Shown: positions 33,462-42,429, numbered from the stretch's first letter. The stretch: DNA of 64,000 nucleotides from Paenibacillus sp. FSL R7-0204 (GCF_038002225.1 NZ_JBBOCA010000001.1:4154001-4218000); one strand, 5' to 3'. Numbers and translations are program-made. Notes: a model not told the origin generated them from the sequence alone.

Positions 33462-34871
33462 CTACTTAATCCCGAAATAAGCATCCGCATTGTTGTAGCA
33501 TATATTCTCAATGGTCCGGCCGATCAAGGCATAGTCTCGCGGCAGGTCCCCCTCTTCGATCCACGTGCCGAACAGGTTGCAGAGAATGCGCCGGAAGTAT
33601 TCATGACGCGTGAAGGACAGGAAGCTTCTGGAATCAGTCAGCATGCCGACAAAAGGGCTGATCAGGCCAATGCTGGATAGCGCCTTCAACTGCTGCAGCA
33701 TGCCCTCCTTCTGATCATGGAACCACCAGCCGGAGCCCATCTGTACCTTGCCCTTGATGCCATCCCCCTGGAAATTGCCGATTGCGGTGGCGATCATCTC
33801 ATACTGCGAAGGGTTCAGTGTGTAGACGATGGTCTTCGGCAGCTGTCCACTGGCATCCAGCTCATTCAACAGCGCGTTGAGACTGCGGGCCATATTGAAA
33901 TCCAGAATCGAATCGAAGCCGCTGTCCTTGCCGATAGCACTGAACATCCGTGTATTGTTGTTGCGCAGCGCTCCGATATGCAATTGCATGCTCCAGCCCC
34001 GCTCATGATAGAGCCGGCCTAATTTGATCAGCGTATGGCTTTGGAACTTCTGTTCCTCCTGCGGGCTGATCTCTTCCCCTTTGAAGGCACGGGCGAATAT
34101 GTAGGCCGCTTCATGCTCTGTAGACTGGGCATGCGGCAGCTCGCCGAAAGCCTGATCCGACAGCCGGCAGCCATGCTTATGGAAATAATCGATCCGCGCC
34201 GTCACAGCCTGGAGGAACCCCGAGTAATCGTGGATTTCAAGACCGCTCGCCTCACCAAGCAGACCTACGTATCCGGTGAACCCTTCATCACGGATATTCA
34301 ATACCCGGTCCGGTCTGAAGGTTGGAGCGACCACCGCCTTAAGCGCATGATCCTTCTTAATCTGGATGTGATGCTCCAGTGAATCAATGGGATCATCCGT
34401 TGTGCAGACCACATCGACATTGAGTTTTTTGAGAATCCCCTGCGTAGTCAGTTCATCTCCCTGGAGCTGCTCGTTGCAGCGTTCCCACACACTGTCCGCA
34501 GTCTCTCCAGAGAGCAGCTCGTCGATCCCGAAGTAGCGCTTCAACTCCAGATGAGTCCAGTGGTAGAGCGGATTGCCCACCATCTCCGGCAGGGAACGCG
34601 CCCAGACCATGAACTTGTCTTTGTCCGGTGCATTCCCGGTAATTAGCTGTTCGTCAACGCCCAGCCAGCGGAGCGCCCGCCACTTATAATGATCCCCGGA
34701 CAAGGCGAGATCAGCAATATTGCGGAACCTGCGGTTACTGCTGATCTCCTGCGGATTCAGATGACTGTGGAAATCGTAAATCGGCATTGCGGCAGCATAA
34801 TCGTGATACAATCTCTGTGCACTTGGACTTAACAGCAGCCAGTCGTCATGAATAAAAGATGATGTACTCAT
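33462..34871 (-). CDS. uxaC: Glucuronate isomerase
   Basis: 469 residues, the usual UxaC length. The metal-binding IYDFHSHLNP motif is near residue 31, followed by GNPLYHWTHLELKRYFGI and DVVCTTDDPIDSLEHH; MQLHIGALRNNNTRMF and LTDSRSFLSFTRHEYFRRILC are also characteristic. It converts D-glucuronate to D-fructuronate or D-galacturonate to D-tagaturonate, the first step of hexuronate use. GGAG precedes the start. It is divergent from the GntR regulator with a 50-bp palindrome between them. Confidence 0.97.
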   Translation of the reverse strand: MSTSSFIHDDWLLLSPSAQRLYHDYAAAMPIYDFHSHLNPQEISSNRRFRNIADLALSGDHYKWRALRWLGVDEQLITGNAPDKDKFMVWARSLPEMVGNPLYHWTHLELKRYFGIDELLSGETADSVWERCNEQLQGDELTTQGILKKLNVDVVCTTDDPIDSLEHHIQIKKDHALKAVVAPTFRPDRVLNIRDEGFTGYVGLLGEASGLEIHDYSGFLQAVTARIDYFHKHGCRLSDQAFGELPHAQSTEHEAAYIFARAFKGEEISPQEEQKFQSHTLIKLGRLYHERGWSMQLHIGALRNNNTRMFSAIGKDSGFDSILDFNMARSLNALLNELDASGQLPKTIVYTLNPSQYEMIATAIGNFQGDGIKGKVQMGSGWWFHDQKEGMLQQLKALSSIGLISPFVGMLTDSRSFLSFTRHEYFRRILCNLFGTWIEEGDLPRDYALIGRTIENICYNNADAYFGIK

Positions 34872-34949
34872 ATTGTTCTCCAGCCTCTCGTCTATGATAT
34901 TGGCGGGCCACGGATACCGTCCTGATGCGGACGGGAGACGCTTATGCCC

Positions 34950-34999
34950 GTAAGCACTACCATACTACCATACTTGTATGGTAGTATGGTAGTGCTTAC
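34950..34999. promoter_or_regulatory. Perfect 50-bp palindrome, candidate GntR operator over divergent promoters
   Basis: Arms 34950-34973 and 34976-34999 are perfect 24-bp inverted copies with a 2-bp centre. Each arm holds two direct TACCATAC units. On the + strand TTGTAT (34974-34979) and TACAAT (34997-35002) are spaced by 17 bp and form a probable gntR promoter inside the palindrome. By symmetry a similar promoter faces uxaC. The GntR protein encoded next door is the obvious binder. Confidence 0.85.
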
Positions 35000-35025
35000 A
35001 ATAACTATAGCAGGAGGGTTACACG

Positions 35026-35718
35026 ATGGAATACACTATCGGTACACAAGCACTCTCCACAAGGGACATCGTGTATCGTTCACTGAAGAATCAGATTCTG
35101 CTGCTGGAGCTGCCGCCCGGAACCGGCATTTCTGAGAAAGAGATTTCGCTGAAATTCAACGTCAGCCGCACCCCAGTCCGGGAGGCCTTCGTCCGTCTGG
35201 CCCAGGAGGGCCTGCTTGCCGTATATCCCCAGCGGGGAACGGTGGTCTCCCTGATTGATTCCGAGCTCGTGGAAGAAGCCCGCTTCATGCGCGAGCATCT
35301 GGAGCGGGCGGTCATCCGGGAAGCGTGCAACACCTTCCAGGCCAGGAAGCTTATTGATCTGAAGGCCAATCTGGACAAGCAGAAGCTCTGCATCGAGGAC
35401 CAGGACTATAAAGAAATGTTCATGCTGGACGAAGAGTTCCATCATGTGATTTTCATGGGCTGCAATAAAAAAAATACCTGGGAGGTCATCCAGCAGATCA
35501 AGGTTCACCTGAACCGCAGCCGGATGCTCAAGCTCACGGCAGATCACAACTGGGAGCATCTGTATCGGCAGCATTATTCTCTATATGAAGCCATTGAGCA
35601 GCATAATATTCAGCAAGGGGATCAGATTATGCAGGAGCATATGGCCCTGACGATCGCCGACCAGGAGATGCTAATGGAGAAATATCCGCAATATTATAAG
35701 CAAAGATCCGCAGACTGA
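35026..35718 (+). CDS. GntR-family (FadR subfamily) regulator of hexuronate genes
   Basis: 230 residues. The winged helix is clear (SRTPVREAFVRLAQEGLL), followed by an all-helical FCD domain with metal-binding His residues in EEFHHVIF and HYSLYEAIEQHN. AGGAGGGTTACACG precedes the ATG. Its place between uxaC and the fructuronate reductase, with the palindrome in the shared upstream region, points to an ExuR/UxuR-like repressor released by a hexuronate. The ligand is inferred, not shown. Confidence 0.92.
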   Translation: MEYTIGTQALSTRDIVYRSLKNQILLLELPPGTGISEKEISLKFNVSRTPVREAFVRLAQEGLLAVYPQRGTVVSLIDSELVEEARFMREHLERAVIREACNTFQARKLIDLKANLDKQKLCIEDQDYKEMFMLDEEFHHVIFMGCNKKNTWEVIQQIKVHLNRSRMLKLTADHNWEHLYRQHYSLYEAIEQHNIQQGDQIMQEHMALTIADQEMLMEKYPQYYKQRSAD

Positions 35719-35766
35719 TATAACCTGACGCAAGATCATACTTTCACCAAGAAGGGTTGGATCACT

Positions 35767-36621
35767 ATGACTGAGTTGGCATTACAGCCTGCACTGGCAG
35801 GCAAGACTGCTGTAATTACCGGAGGAGCCGGAGCCCTCTGCAGCGCTATGGCGCTGGAGCTGGCCCGGCAAGGCATGAAGGTAGCTATCCTGAACCGTAC
35901 GGAGGCCAAGGGAGCGGCTCTGGCTGCCCAGATCACTTCCGGCGGCGGTCAGGCTCTAGCCTTGGCCTGCGATGTTATGGATGCAGAGAGTGTCCGGCAG
36001 GCAGCGGAAGAGATCCACAAGCAGTGGGGGTCCTGCGACTTGTTAATCAATGGAGCCGGGGGGAATCAGCCTTCTGCGATCACCACCAAGGAGACCTTGG
36101 AGCCGGGAGACCCGGAGAACCCCGATGTCGTCTCCTTCTTCGATCTGTCCGTGAACGGTTTCCGCACGGTCCTCGACCTCAATCTGACCGGAACATTAAT
36201 TCCAGTCCAAATCTTCGCCAAGCAGATGCTCGGACGCCCCGGAGCTGCGGTAATCAACATCTCCTCCATGAGCGCCGCTTCGCCACTCACCAAGGTCCCG
36301 GCTTACAGTGCGGCCAAGGCAGGCATCAACAACTTTACGCAGTGGCTTGCGGTTCATCTGGCAGAGTCCGGCATACGGGTGAATGCCATCGCCCCCGGCT
36401 TCTTCGTCACCGCACAGAATGAACAGCTGCTGAAGAACCCGAACGGTGAACTGACCGAACGTTCGCTCAAAATCATCTCCCAGACCCCGATGCGCCGCTT
36501 CGGCACACCGGAGGATCTGCTCGGCACCTTGCTCTGGCTGGCCGATGAGCGCATGTCCGGGTTCGTAACCGGGGTAACCATCCCCGTAGACGGCGGGTTT
36601 ATGGCCTACTCGGGCGTGTGA
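35767..36621 (+). CDS. SDR-type fructuronate (mannonate) reductase, YjmF/UxuB-like
   Basis: 284 residues of a classical short-chain dehydrogenase. Visible motifs are [11 protein letters not shown] (cofactor), NGAGG, NISSMS (catalytic Ser), YSAAKAG (catalytic Tyr and Lys) and a C-terminal VTIPVDGGF. The [16 protein letters not shown] insert is typical of the D-mannonate oxidoreductase group found in Bacillus. It reduces D-fructuronate to D-mannonate, the step after UxaC. It follows the GntR gene by 48 bp in the same direction. The next enzyme, mannonate dehydratase, is not in this window. Confidence 0.9.
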   Translation: MTELALQPALAGKTAVITGGAGALCSAMALELARQGMKVAILNRTEAKGAALAAQITSGGGQALALACDVMDAESVRQAAEEIHKQWGSCDLLINGAGGNQPSAITTKETLEPGDPENPDVVSFFDLSVNGFRTVLDLNLTGTLIPVQIFAKQMLGRPGAAVINISSMSAASPLTKVPAYSAAKAGINNFTQWLAVHLAESGIRVNAIAPGFFVTAQNEQLLKNPNGELTERSLKIISQTPMRRFGTPEDLLGTLLWLADERMSGFVTGVTIPVDGGFMAYSGV

Positions 36622-36650
36622 AAGCATCATGGAGCGGGAAACCGCCATTC

Positions 36651-36682
36651 AAAAAAACTGAACCCCATCCCCAGGGTTCAGT
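36651..36682 (-). terminator. Terminator after hrtA
   Basis: ACTGAACCC (36657-36665) pairs with GGGTTCAGT (36674-36682). On the minus strand the stem is followed by seven T. It sits just past the hrtA stop and also faces the convergent reductase gene. Confidence 0.88.
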
Positions 36683-36687
36683 TCCAA

Positions 36688-37377
36688 TTAATTAAGGCTA
36701 TGCGCTTCAACCAGCACGCCATCCTCCAGATGCAGCACCCGGTCGCACCAGTCGAGCATCCGTTCGTCATGAGTTACCATCACGGCGGCCTTGCCTTCGC
36801 TCCGCACCTCGTCGGCGATCATCCGCACGACTTCCCGGCCGCGGCTGTAATCCAGGCTGGCTGTAGGTTCATCCGCGAACAGAATGGCCGGCTTGTTCAT
36901 CCATGCCCGGGCAATCGCCACCCGCTGCTTCTCGCCCCCGGACAGCTGTTCGGGGTAATGGTTGCGGCGTTCCCAGATCTCCAGACGCTTCAGCAGATAG
37001 GCGGCACGCACCTTCGCTTCCTTCTGGCTGAGCTTAGCAAGCTTCGCTAAATAGAGCAATTGCTCCTCTACCTTCAGGAACGGCAGCAGCTGCGCACTTT
37101 GGAACATGAAGCCGATTTTTTTCAGCCTCAGCTCCGTCAGTGCCCCCTTGTCCTTGTCACGCAGTGATTCGCCGTCGAGGATGATCTCACCGCTGGTGGG
37201 CGTGAGCAGAGCGCCGGCTGCGGAGAGAAACGTGCTTTTCCCGGAGCCGGATGGTCCCAGTACTGCTATGAATTCGCCCTCGTTCACCGTAAGGTTCAGA
37301 TGGTTCAGAACGGTCATCGCCCCGTCCCCGTCTCCGTAAGTCTTGGTTACCTGCTTCATCACTAATTTCGCACTCAT
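36688..37377 (-). CDS. hrtA: Heme efflux-type ABC transporter ATPase (HrtA-like)
   Basis: 229 residues with Walker A GPSGSGKST, signature LSGGEKQRV, Walker B ILFADEPT and the switch His in VTHDERM. It powers an FtsX-type permease. The start overlaps the permease stop as ATGA, with GGGAGGACTGGAGC in front. Placement after an HrtB-like permease and an HssRS-like two-component system supports the heme-detoxification assignment. Other MacB-type export roles remain possible. Confidence 0.85.
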   Translation of the reverse strand: MSAKLVMKQVTKTYGDGDGAMTVLNHLNLTVNEGEFIAVLGPSGSGKSTFLSAAGALLTPTSGEIILDGESLRDKDKGALTELRLKKIGFMFQSAQLLPFLKVEEQLLYLAKLAKLSQKEAKVRAAYLLKRLEIWERRNHYPEQLSGGEKQRVAIARAWMNKPAILFADEPTASLDYSRGREVVRMIADEVRSEGKAAVMVTHDERMLDWCDRVLHLEDGVLVEAHSLN

Positions 37378-38498
37378 GCTCCAGTCCTCCCTATCGCTTC
37401 CAAAGCATCCACCTTGGCCACTCTTGCTACCGAAATTAACGAGCCCAGCAGGGACATCCCTATGAACAGCAGACTGGTCATAGCCATCGTCTGCCCGTCC
37501 AGCTCAAACGGCATCGTGTCAGGCAGGCCCATATTCATCGCAAGCGTAAGCAGAATGCCCAGCGCCAGACTGGCGACAGACAGCAGCATCACTTGACCGA
37601 CTACACTCCAGGCCAGATAGGACATCTTGGTCCCCATTGCCTTCAGGATACCGAATTGGCTGGTCTTCTGGATCGTAATGACATAGAAGAATACAGCAAG
37701 AACTACTGCGGCAATCACGAACAGGAACACAATCATCATCAGCAGCGAGTTCTGCTCGGCGGAGTAACCGGGAACACTGGCGATTGCCTGCTTTTGCGTA
37801 ATTACCTCTACGGACTGCTGCTGATCCGCAATTTGCGCAGCTTGAGCTGCCGTTACATCCAGCGCGATAACATTGTACGGAGCATTGGCATTGCCTGAAC
37901 TGCCGCCGCCCTGAACCGCTCCTTGTTTCATCGCCTGCCAGTCCAGTTGGTTGATATAGACCACCGGAGTATGGCTGTAGGAGCTGTCCTTCACGAAGCC
38001 GGTAACCGTCCAGCTCATGCCGGAAGCCTGATCACGGATCGTACTGCCAATGGTAACGCCTGACTGCTCCAGCTTCGAATCCGCAACTGCACTGCCTTGA
38101 ACCTCATTGGTGATTCCGGCACCTTCCGTTACATCAGGAGCCAACATCCCAGTCATATCTACAGCAAAAAACGTAATATCCGCTTTAACATCTGCACCGG
38201 CAGCCGTAATTGTACTGGTCTGTACCCCCAACGGAGTCGCGTTCGCCTCTCCGGCTACCGACCGGGCAGCCGCAAGCTCCGTATCCGTTAACTGTGAACG
38301 CCTGAAGGTATGATCCGCGTCGCTCTGCACGGCAAAGTAATTGGCGGGCATATTTTTCAGCGCTGAAATGTTAGCATAAGCAAGCCCTCTGGCCAGGCCG
38401 GTGACGAACAGCACTAGGAACGAGACCAGCAGCATAATCACCATAATGAGACTGTAGCGTGCTTTGGAGTGCCTCATCTCCCTTATTGCCAAGAACAT
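37374..38498 (-). CDS. hrtB: Heme efflux-type ABC transporter permease (HrtB-like)
   Basis: 374 residues from the ATG at 38498, chosen because AGAAGGAGTGG precedes it; the frame to 38528 has no such site. An N-terminal membrane segment, a large extracytoplasmic part (about residues 40-235), and three C-terminal segments give the FtsX fold. The stretch LFVTGLARGLAYANISALKNMPANYF closely matches what I recall of HrtB. With HrtA it would expel toxic heme or heme-like compounds from the membrane. A direct repeat resembling the HssR box lies just upstream. Confidence 0.85.
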   Translation of the reverse strand: MFLAIREMRHSKARYSLIMVIMLLVSFLVLFVTGLARGLAYANISALKNMPANYFAVQSDADHTFRRSQLTDTELAAARSVAGEANATPLGVQTSTITAAGADVKADITFFAVDMTGMLAPDVTEGAGITNEVQGSAVADSKLEQSGVTIGSTIRDQASGMSWTVTGFVKDSSYSHTPVVYINQLDWQAMKQGAVQGGGSSGNANAPYNVIALDVTAAQAAQIADQQQSVEVITQKQAIASVPGYSAEQNSLLMMIVFLFVIAAVVLAVFFYVITIQKTSQFGILKAMGTKMSYLAWSVVGQVMLLSVASLALGILLTLAMNMGLPDTMPFELDGQTMAMTSLLFIGMSLLGSLISVARVAKVDALEAIGRTGA

Positions 38499-38541
38499 AT
38501 AACCACTCCTTCTAATCTGTATATCCACAGTTTAGAGAGTG

Positions 38542-38561
38542 AAGATGAACGGAGTATGAAT
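38542..38561 (-). promoter_or_regulatory. Candidate HssR-binding direct repeat before hrtB
   Basis: On the minus strand ATTCATACT-cc-GTTCATCTT forms a 9-2-9 direct repeat. It resembles the GTTCATATT-N2-GTTCATATT box known for HssR of Staphylococcus aureus, with two and one mismatches. A weak TAAACT -10 element follows 7 bp downstream, as expected for an OmpR-type activator site replacing the -35. Confidence 0.65.
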
Positions 38562-38571
38562 AAAGAATTAC

Positions 38572-38707
38572 ACTATATAGATTGAACTAAACGGTATTAT
38601 GTTTTGGGAATGCCGTGACTCCAGAGAAGGCTAACGCTCCTCCAGTTCCAAAATTCCCCTCCGCCACTTTTCCTTTAACTTTAAATTTTTAGTTCAACCT
38701 ATATAGC
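38572..38707. repeat. MITE-like inverted-repeat element, copy 2
   Basis: 136 bp. CTATATAGATTGAACT (38573-38588) matches the reverse complement of 38691-38706 in 15 of 16 positions. The inside shares GCCGTGACTCCAGAGAAG and the CCTCCAGTTCCAAAATTCCC block with copy 1 but lacks about 80 bp of its centre. The right end overlaps the last two codons of hssS, so the element provides that gene's stop codon. Confidence 0.85.
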
Positions 38708-40087
38708 GGCAGGGTGGCAGGGCAGAGTGACAGTGAACGTTGTTCCTTCCCCTACTGTACTCGTTACCTCGATGCTTCCGCCATGCGCCTGGACGATCTT
38801 TTGGGCGATGGCCAGCCCCAGCCCGCTGCTGCCTGGCTCACGGGATCGCGACTGATCCACCTTGTAGAACCGGTCGAAGATCATCGGCAGCTGCTCCGCC
38901 GGAATACCCGCCCCGTTGTCGGTCACTGTTACAATACATTGCTGGCCCTCCACATGGGCTGCGATACTGAGGTTCCCGCCCGCCGGGGTGTATTTGACCG
39001 CATTCGTCACCAGATTCATCCACACCTGATAGAGCAGATTGGAATCGCCCGTAAGCCGGATTTCTCCGGCATGCAGCCTTACCGCCAGTTCCTTCTCCGT
39101 AAGATGCCACTCCATAATCTGAATCACCTGCCGCAGCTGGGCGCGAAGATCGAAGCTTCTTTTCTGCAGAGCATGCTCGTCATAATCCAGCGAAGACAAG
39201 GTGAGCAGTTGTGTGCTGAGCATGGACAACCGCCGGCTCTCATCCCCGATAATGGACAGATACTCTTGGCGCTGAGCTTCCGGCAGAGTACCGTCCTGGA
39301 GCGCATGGGCGAAGCCCTGAATTGAGGTTAGCGGTGACTCAATCTCATGCGACACATTGGCGACAAACTCCTGTCTTGCCCGGTTCGTACGTTCCAGCTC
39401 GCGGCTCATCGTCATGAAGTGGGAAGCCAGTTGGCCGATCTCGTCGCGGCGTGCGGTGTAGAGCTTAATGTCGTAGCGCCCCTTGGAGATTAGGAGCGTG
39501 GCCTCGGTTAGCCGGGTGATCGGCCGCACCACATGAAATACAGTAATCAGCATGAACCACAGACTTAGCAGAATAATGACTCCAATAATCACGACAAAAA
39601 AGATCCGCAGCTCCCCGAACTGCACCTGGGCATCCGGACGCATGAACAAGGCATAGGTCTCCCCGTTAATATGGACCGGCACCCCAATGGAATTGCTGAG
39701 CTGGTTATCGAAGAACCCTGTCACGAACAGCTGGCCGGGGAAATTCCCCACCCCATGGTAGATCTCCCCGTCCAGCACCTTGCGCAGCGCCTCGTCCTTG
39801 AGGTCATTTTTGCGGAAAGGCAGGCCGTAGAAGCGTTCCTCTCCATCGCCATTGACCAGATACATTTTGTACCCCAGGGAAGCCGTACTCAGGAGATATT
39901 CTTCCACCGCATCCGGGTGATCCTCAATGAACTGCTGCAAACCTATGGCCATCCGGGTCAGCTTAGCATCATTTTTCGGCTTGACTTGGGACTGGTAATA
40001 GAGGTTAGAGACCAGAAATCCCAGCACACTGCTGATCATAATCACCGAGCAGAAGATAATACTCATCCGTACATAGAGCGATCTCAT
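38699..40087 (-). CDS. hssS: Heme sensor histidine kinase (HssS-like)
   Basis: 462 residues. Two membrane segments (about 8-28 and 162-185) enclose an extracytoplasmic sensor with FYGLPFRKNDL and LFVTGFFDNQLSNSIGV, both matching the HssS sensor as recalled. HAMP, the phosphoacceptor NVSHEIESPLTSI, and the ATPase boxes NLVTNAVKYTPAGG, DNGAGIP and SSGLGLAIAQKIV follow. It senses heme stress and phosphorylates HssR. Its ATG overlaps the hssR stop by four bases. The final codons ATA TAG come from the MITE end, so the native C-terminus may differ by a few residues. Confidence 0.88.
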   Translation of the reverse strand: MRSLYVRMSIIFCSVIMISSVLGFLVSNLYYQSQVKPKNDAKLTRMAIGLQQFIEDHPDAVEEYLLSTASLGYKMYLVNGDGEERFYGLPFRKNDLKDEALRKVLDGEIYHGVGNFPGQLFVTGFFDNQLSNSIGVPVHINGETYALFMRPDAQVQFGELRIFFVVIIGVIILLSLWFMLITVFHVVRPITRLTEATLLISKGRYDIKLYTARRDEIGQLASHFMTMSRELERTNRARQEFVANVSHEIESPLTSIQGFAHALQDGTLPEAQRQEYLSIIGDESRRLSMLSTQLLTLSSLDYDEHALQKRSFDLRAQLRQVIQIMEWHLTEKELAVRLHAGEIRLTGDSNLLYQVWMNLVTNAVKYTPAGGNLSIAAHVEGQQCIVTVTDNGAGIPAEQLPMIFDRFYKVDQSRSREPGSSGLGLAIAQKIVQAHGGSIEVTSTVGEGTTFTVTLPCHPAAI

Positions 40088-40761
40088 GCGTTCACCATGT
40101 CCACTTTGTAGCCAATTCCCCGTACCGTGCGGATGATAAAATCATTCTGGTATTCGCTGAACCGCTGACGCAGGCGCTTGATATGAACATCCACCGTCCG
40201 CTCGTCCCCTTCGTAGTCCGCTCCCCAGACCAGCTCAATCAGCTCACCACGCGTGAACAGGCGTCCCGGATATTGGGCCAGCTGGGCCAGCAGCTCGAAC
40301 TCCTTCACCGGCAGCAGCAGCACCTCTGTACCGTCACTGATCTCGTAATTCTTACGGTCTATCACTAGCGAATTCAGGCGAATCCGATCATCTGAGGCGA
40401 TGGAATAACGGCGGAACAAGGCCTTGATGCGAAAGATCAGCTCCTCCGGCTCAAAAGGCTTAGTCACATAATCATCCGTCCCGTGCAGATAGCCCTGCTC
40501 CTTATCGCTGAGCTGCTGGCGGGCCGTCAGCAGAATAACGGGAATATCATAGTTCTCCCTTATGTATGCACACAGCTCCAATCCGTCCATATGCGGCATC
40601 ATCACATCCACCACCGCCAGATCGACCGTCTGCTCCTTCATGCGCGCCGCCGCTTCCCGCCCGTCTCCGGCTTCTATCGCTTGATATCCCTCTCTGGTAA
40701 GAACATGCCGCAGCAGCGTGCGGATATGAACATCGTCGTCGGCTACCAGTATCTTTTTCAA
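40084..40761 (-). CDS. hssR: Response regulator, OmpR family (HssR-like)
   Basis: 225 residues. The receiver domain has the acidic pair in VADDD, the phosphoacceptor Asp in LAVVDVMMPHMDG, and KPFEPEE. The C-terminal winged helix ends in DVHIKRLRQRF and VRGIGYKVD. The start is a TTG at 40761 with GGAGGGGG about 10 nt upstream. With HssS it should activate hrtB-hrtA through the direct repeat at 38542. The assignment rests on gene order and sensor sequence. Confidence 0.88.
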   Translation of the reverse strand: MKKILVADDDVHIRTLLRHVLTREGYQAIEAGDGREAAARMKEQTVDLAVVDVMMPHMDGLELCAYIRENYDIPVILLTARQQLSDKEQGYLHGTDDYVTKPFEPEELIFRIKALFRRYSIASDDRIRLNSLVIDRKNYEISDGTEVLLLPVKEFELLAQLAQYPGRLFTRGELIELVWGADYEGDERTVDVHIKRLRQRFSEYQNDFIIRTVRGIGYKVDMVNA

Positions 40762-40869
40762 CTTACATACGCCCCCTCCGGCTTGCCTGTCAATGACATC
40801 ATACTAGCAACAAACCCTGCTCAAAACAATAGGACTCCAAACCAACAAGCTCACTTAGGTCAGTACGTC

Positions 40870-41688
40870 CTACACTATAAAAGGCAGAATGCTGTCCCTC
40901 AGTGGGGTGACCGGTCTGCCCATAAGCCGCTCCAAATCCCCGGAGGTGGAAGCCGTATCCAGCTTGCTCATAAAAGCATAGATCCAGTGCTGAATTCCGT
41001 CATCCTGACGGTGCACCACCGGATTGCCGGCAACCTCTGTCAGAACTTCGGCCAGATCGCCAAAATCCCAGGTCTGCGGAGCGGTCAATTCATAGATCCG
41101 GTTGCCTGCTCCCTCTTCGGCCAGCACAGCAGCAGCAGCCAATGCAAGATCCCGTCGACCTACCGAGTTAAACTTCCATTCTCCCGGTGCCGTCACCAGC
41201 TCTCCGCTGGAGAGGGCTTCCTTCAGCCCCAGCACCCCTACGAAATCAATATAAAGAGCATTGCGCAAAAAGGTATATTCCAGCCCGGAGTCTATAATCG
41301 CCTGTTCCGTCCATGTATGCACATTATCCGGCTTGCTCTGATCTGTTCTCCGCCCTGAGAATGCAAAACCAGTATATAGGATATGCCTCACACCGCTTCG
41401 TTTAGCCGCATCAATCACCCGCTTATGCTGGGACAGACGAACATTGTCATCCGTATGCGAGCTGGAGATCAGCAGGAGCCGGGAAATCCCGCGAAAAGCT
41501 TCATTCAGTGTTTCCGGCAGATCATAATTCACCTTGCGGACTTCAATTCCCTGCTCCCGGATAAAAGTAGCTTGCTCAACACTTCTTACTCCGGCAATGA
41601 TCTGCCCTACAGGGATGCTGCTACGCAGATTCTCCAGAATTAGACTTCCCAGTTGCCCGTTTGCTCCCGTAATCAATATTGTCGTCAT
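40870..41688 (-). CDS. NAD(P)H-binding NmrA/SDR-like quinone oxidoreductase
   Basis: 272 residues from ATG 41688, which follows AAGGATG; a longer frame to 41730 exists. The atypical SDR motif ITGANGQLGSLI begins the protein, and LLISSSHTDDNVRLSQHKRVIDAAKRSGV matches the QOR2/YtfG type. It should bind NAD(P)H and reduce quinones or act as a redox sensor. It lies 123 bp downstream of the MarR gene in the same direction, a pairing common for MarR-controlled detoxification genes. Confidence 0.87.
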   Translation of the reverse strand: MTTILITGANGQLGSLILENLRSSIPVGQIIAGVRSVEQATFIREQGIEVRKVNYDLPETLNEAFRGISRLLLISSSHTDDNVRLSQHKRVIDAAKRSGVRHILYTGFAFSGRRTDQSKPDNVHTWTEQAIIDSGLEYTFLRNALYIDFVGVLGLKEALSSGELVTAPGEWKFNSVGRRDLALAAAAVLAEEGAGNRIYELTAPQTWDFGDLAEVLTEVAGNPVVHRQDDGIQHWIYAFMSKLDTASTSGDLERLMGRPVTPLRDSILPFIV

Positions 41689-41811
41689 AGGCGATAACAT
41701 CCTTTCCTTATTGGAATCAGATTTCTTCACATATCCACCGTCATATTCCAGCTGCTATATATAATCTCTGTCTGCGGGCAGCCTCCCGGCATGCGGAACA
41801 TTCCACACCTT

Positions 41812-42258
41812 CTATCCTCTGCTCAGCTTATTCAGCAGCTTCAGCAGCAGCTGCAGCTCCGGCTCATCCAGCCGGTTCATTACCTCCGCAACTGCTTCCC
41901 GGTTCCCCGGCAGCTGTTCCAGCAGCAGACGCTTACCTGCTTCAGTCAGCGAAATGACTGTCTTACGGCCATCCTGTGCGTGAGCCGCCCGCGTAATATA
42001 GCCATCCTTCTCCAGCGGAGTCAGCAGCAGGCTGATATTGGCTTTGGTTACCGCGATTCGCTCAGCAAGCAGCGAAGGCAGGATCGCCCCTCCTTCCTTC
42101 GCAATCTCAACCAGTACGCGAATTCTTGCCCCGTTCAGCCCCTGCGCCTGCCAATATTTCTCCGAGACGGCCACAGTGCCGGCAGTCGCTCCCACCAAGG
42201 CGAAGAAAACCCTATTTTCAAGCGGCAGCTCAAGCACAACCTTTTGTAAATCATCCAT
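41812..42258 (-). CDS. MarR-family transcriptional regulator
   Basis: 148 residues. The winged helix is seen in GARIRVLVEIAKEGGAILPSLLAERIAVTKANISLLLTPLEKDGYITRAA followed by the wing DGRKTVISLTEAG. It probably represses its own gene and the downstream NmrA-like oxidoreductase, through the palindrome at 42279-42296. The ribosome-binding site is weak, which fits low expression. The ligand is unknown. Confidence 0.92.
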   Translation of the reverse strand: MDDLQKVVLELPLENRVFFALVGATAGTVAVSEKYWQAQGLNGARIRVLVEIAKEGGAILPSLLAERIAVTKANISLLLTPLEKDGYITRAAHAQDGRKTVISLTEAGKRLLLEQLPGNREAVAEVMNRLDEPELQLLLKLLNKLSRG

Positions 42259-42278
42259 TAGCAGTCGTCAACTCCATT

Positions 42279-42296
42279 TAGTTAATAGCTTAACTA
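42279..42296. promoter_or_regulatory. MarR-type operator
   Basis: TAGTTAA (42279-42285), a 4-bp spacer and TTAACTA (42290-42296) form a perfect 18-bp palindrome 20 bp upstream of the MarR start. Size and AT-rich arms are typical of MarR operators. Confidence 0.75.
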
Positions 42297-42370
42297 TATC
42301 TAGAGATAGATTATCTGATTCCGTCAGGATTGTCAAAAGAATTGCACCAACTCACCCATAGACAAACAAA

Positions 42371-42404
42371 AACCCCCTATCCTTCCTAAGGAAGGCAGAG
42401 GGTT
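42371..42404 (-). terminator. Terminator after the metallophosphoesterase gene
   Basis: AACCCCCT-CCTTCC pairs with GGAAGG-AGGGTT around a TAA loop. On the minus strand it is followed by TTTTTGTTTG. It ends the leftward metallophosphoesterase transcript and separates it from the MarR promoter. Confidence 0.88.
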
Positions 42405-42429
42405 CAATACAGCCGCATGAAGGTTTCCG

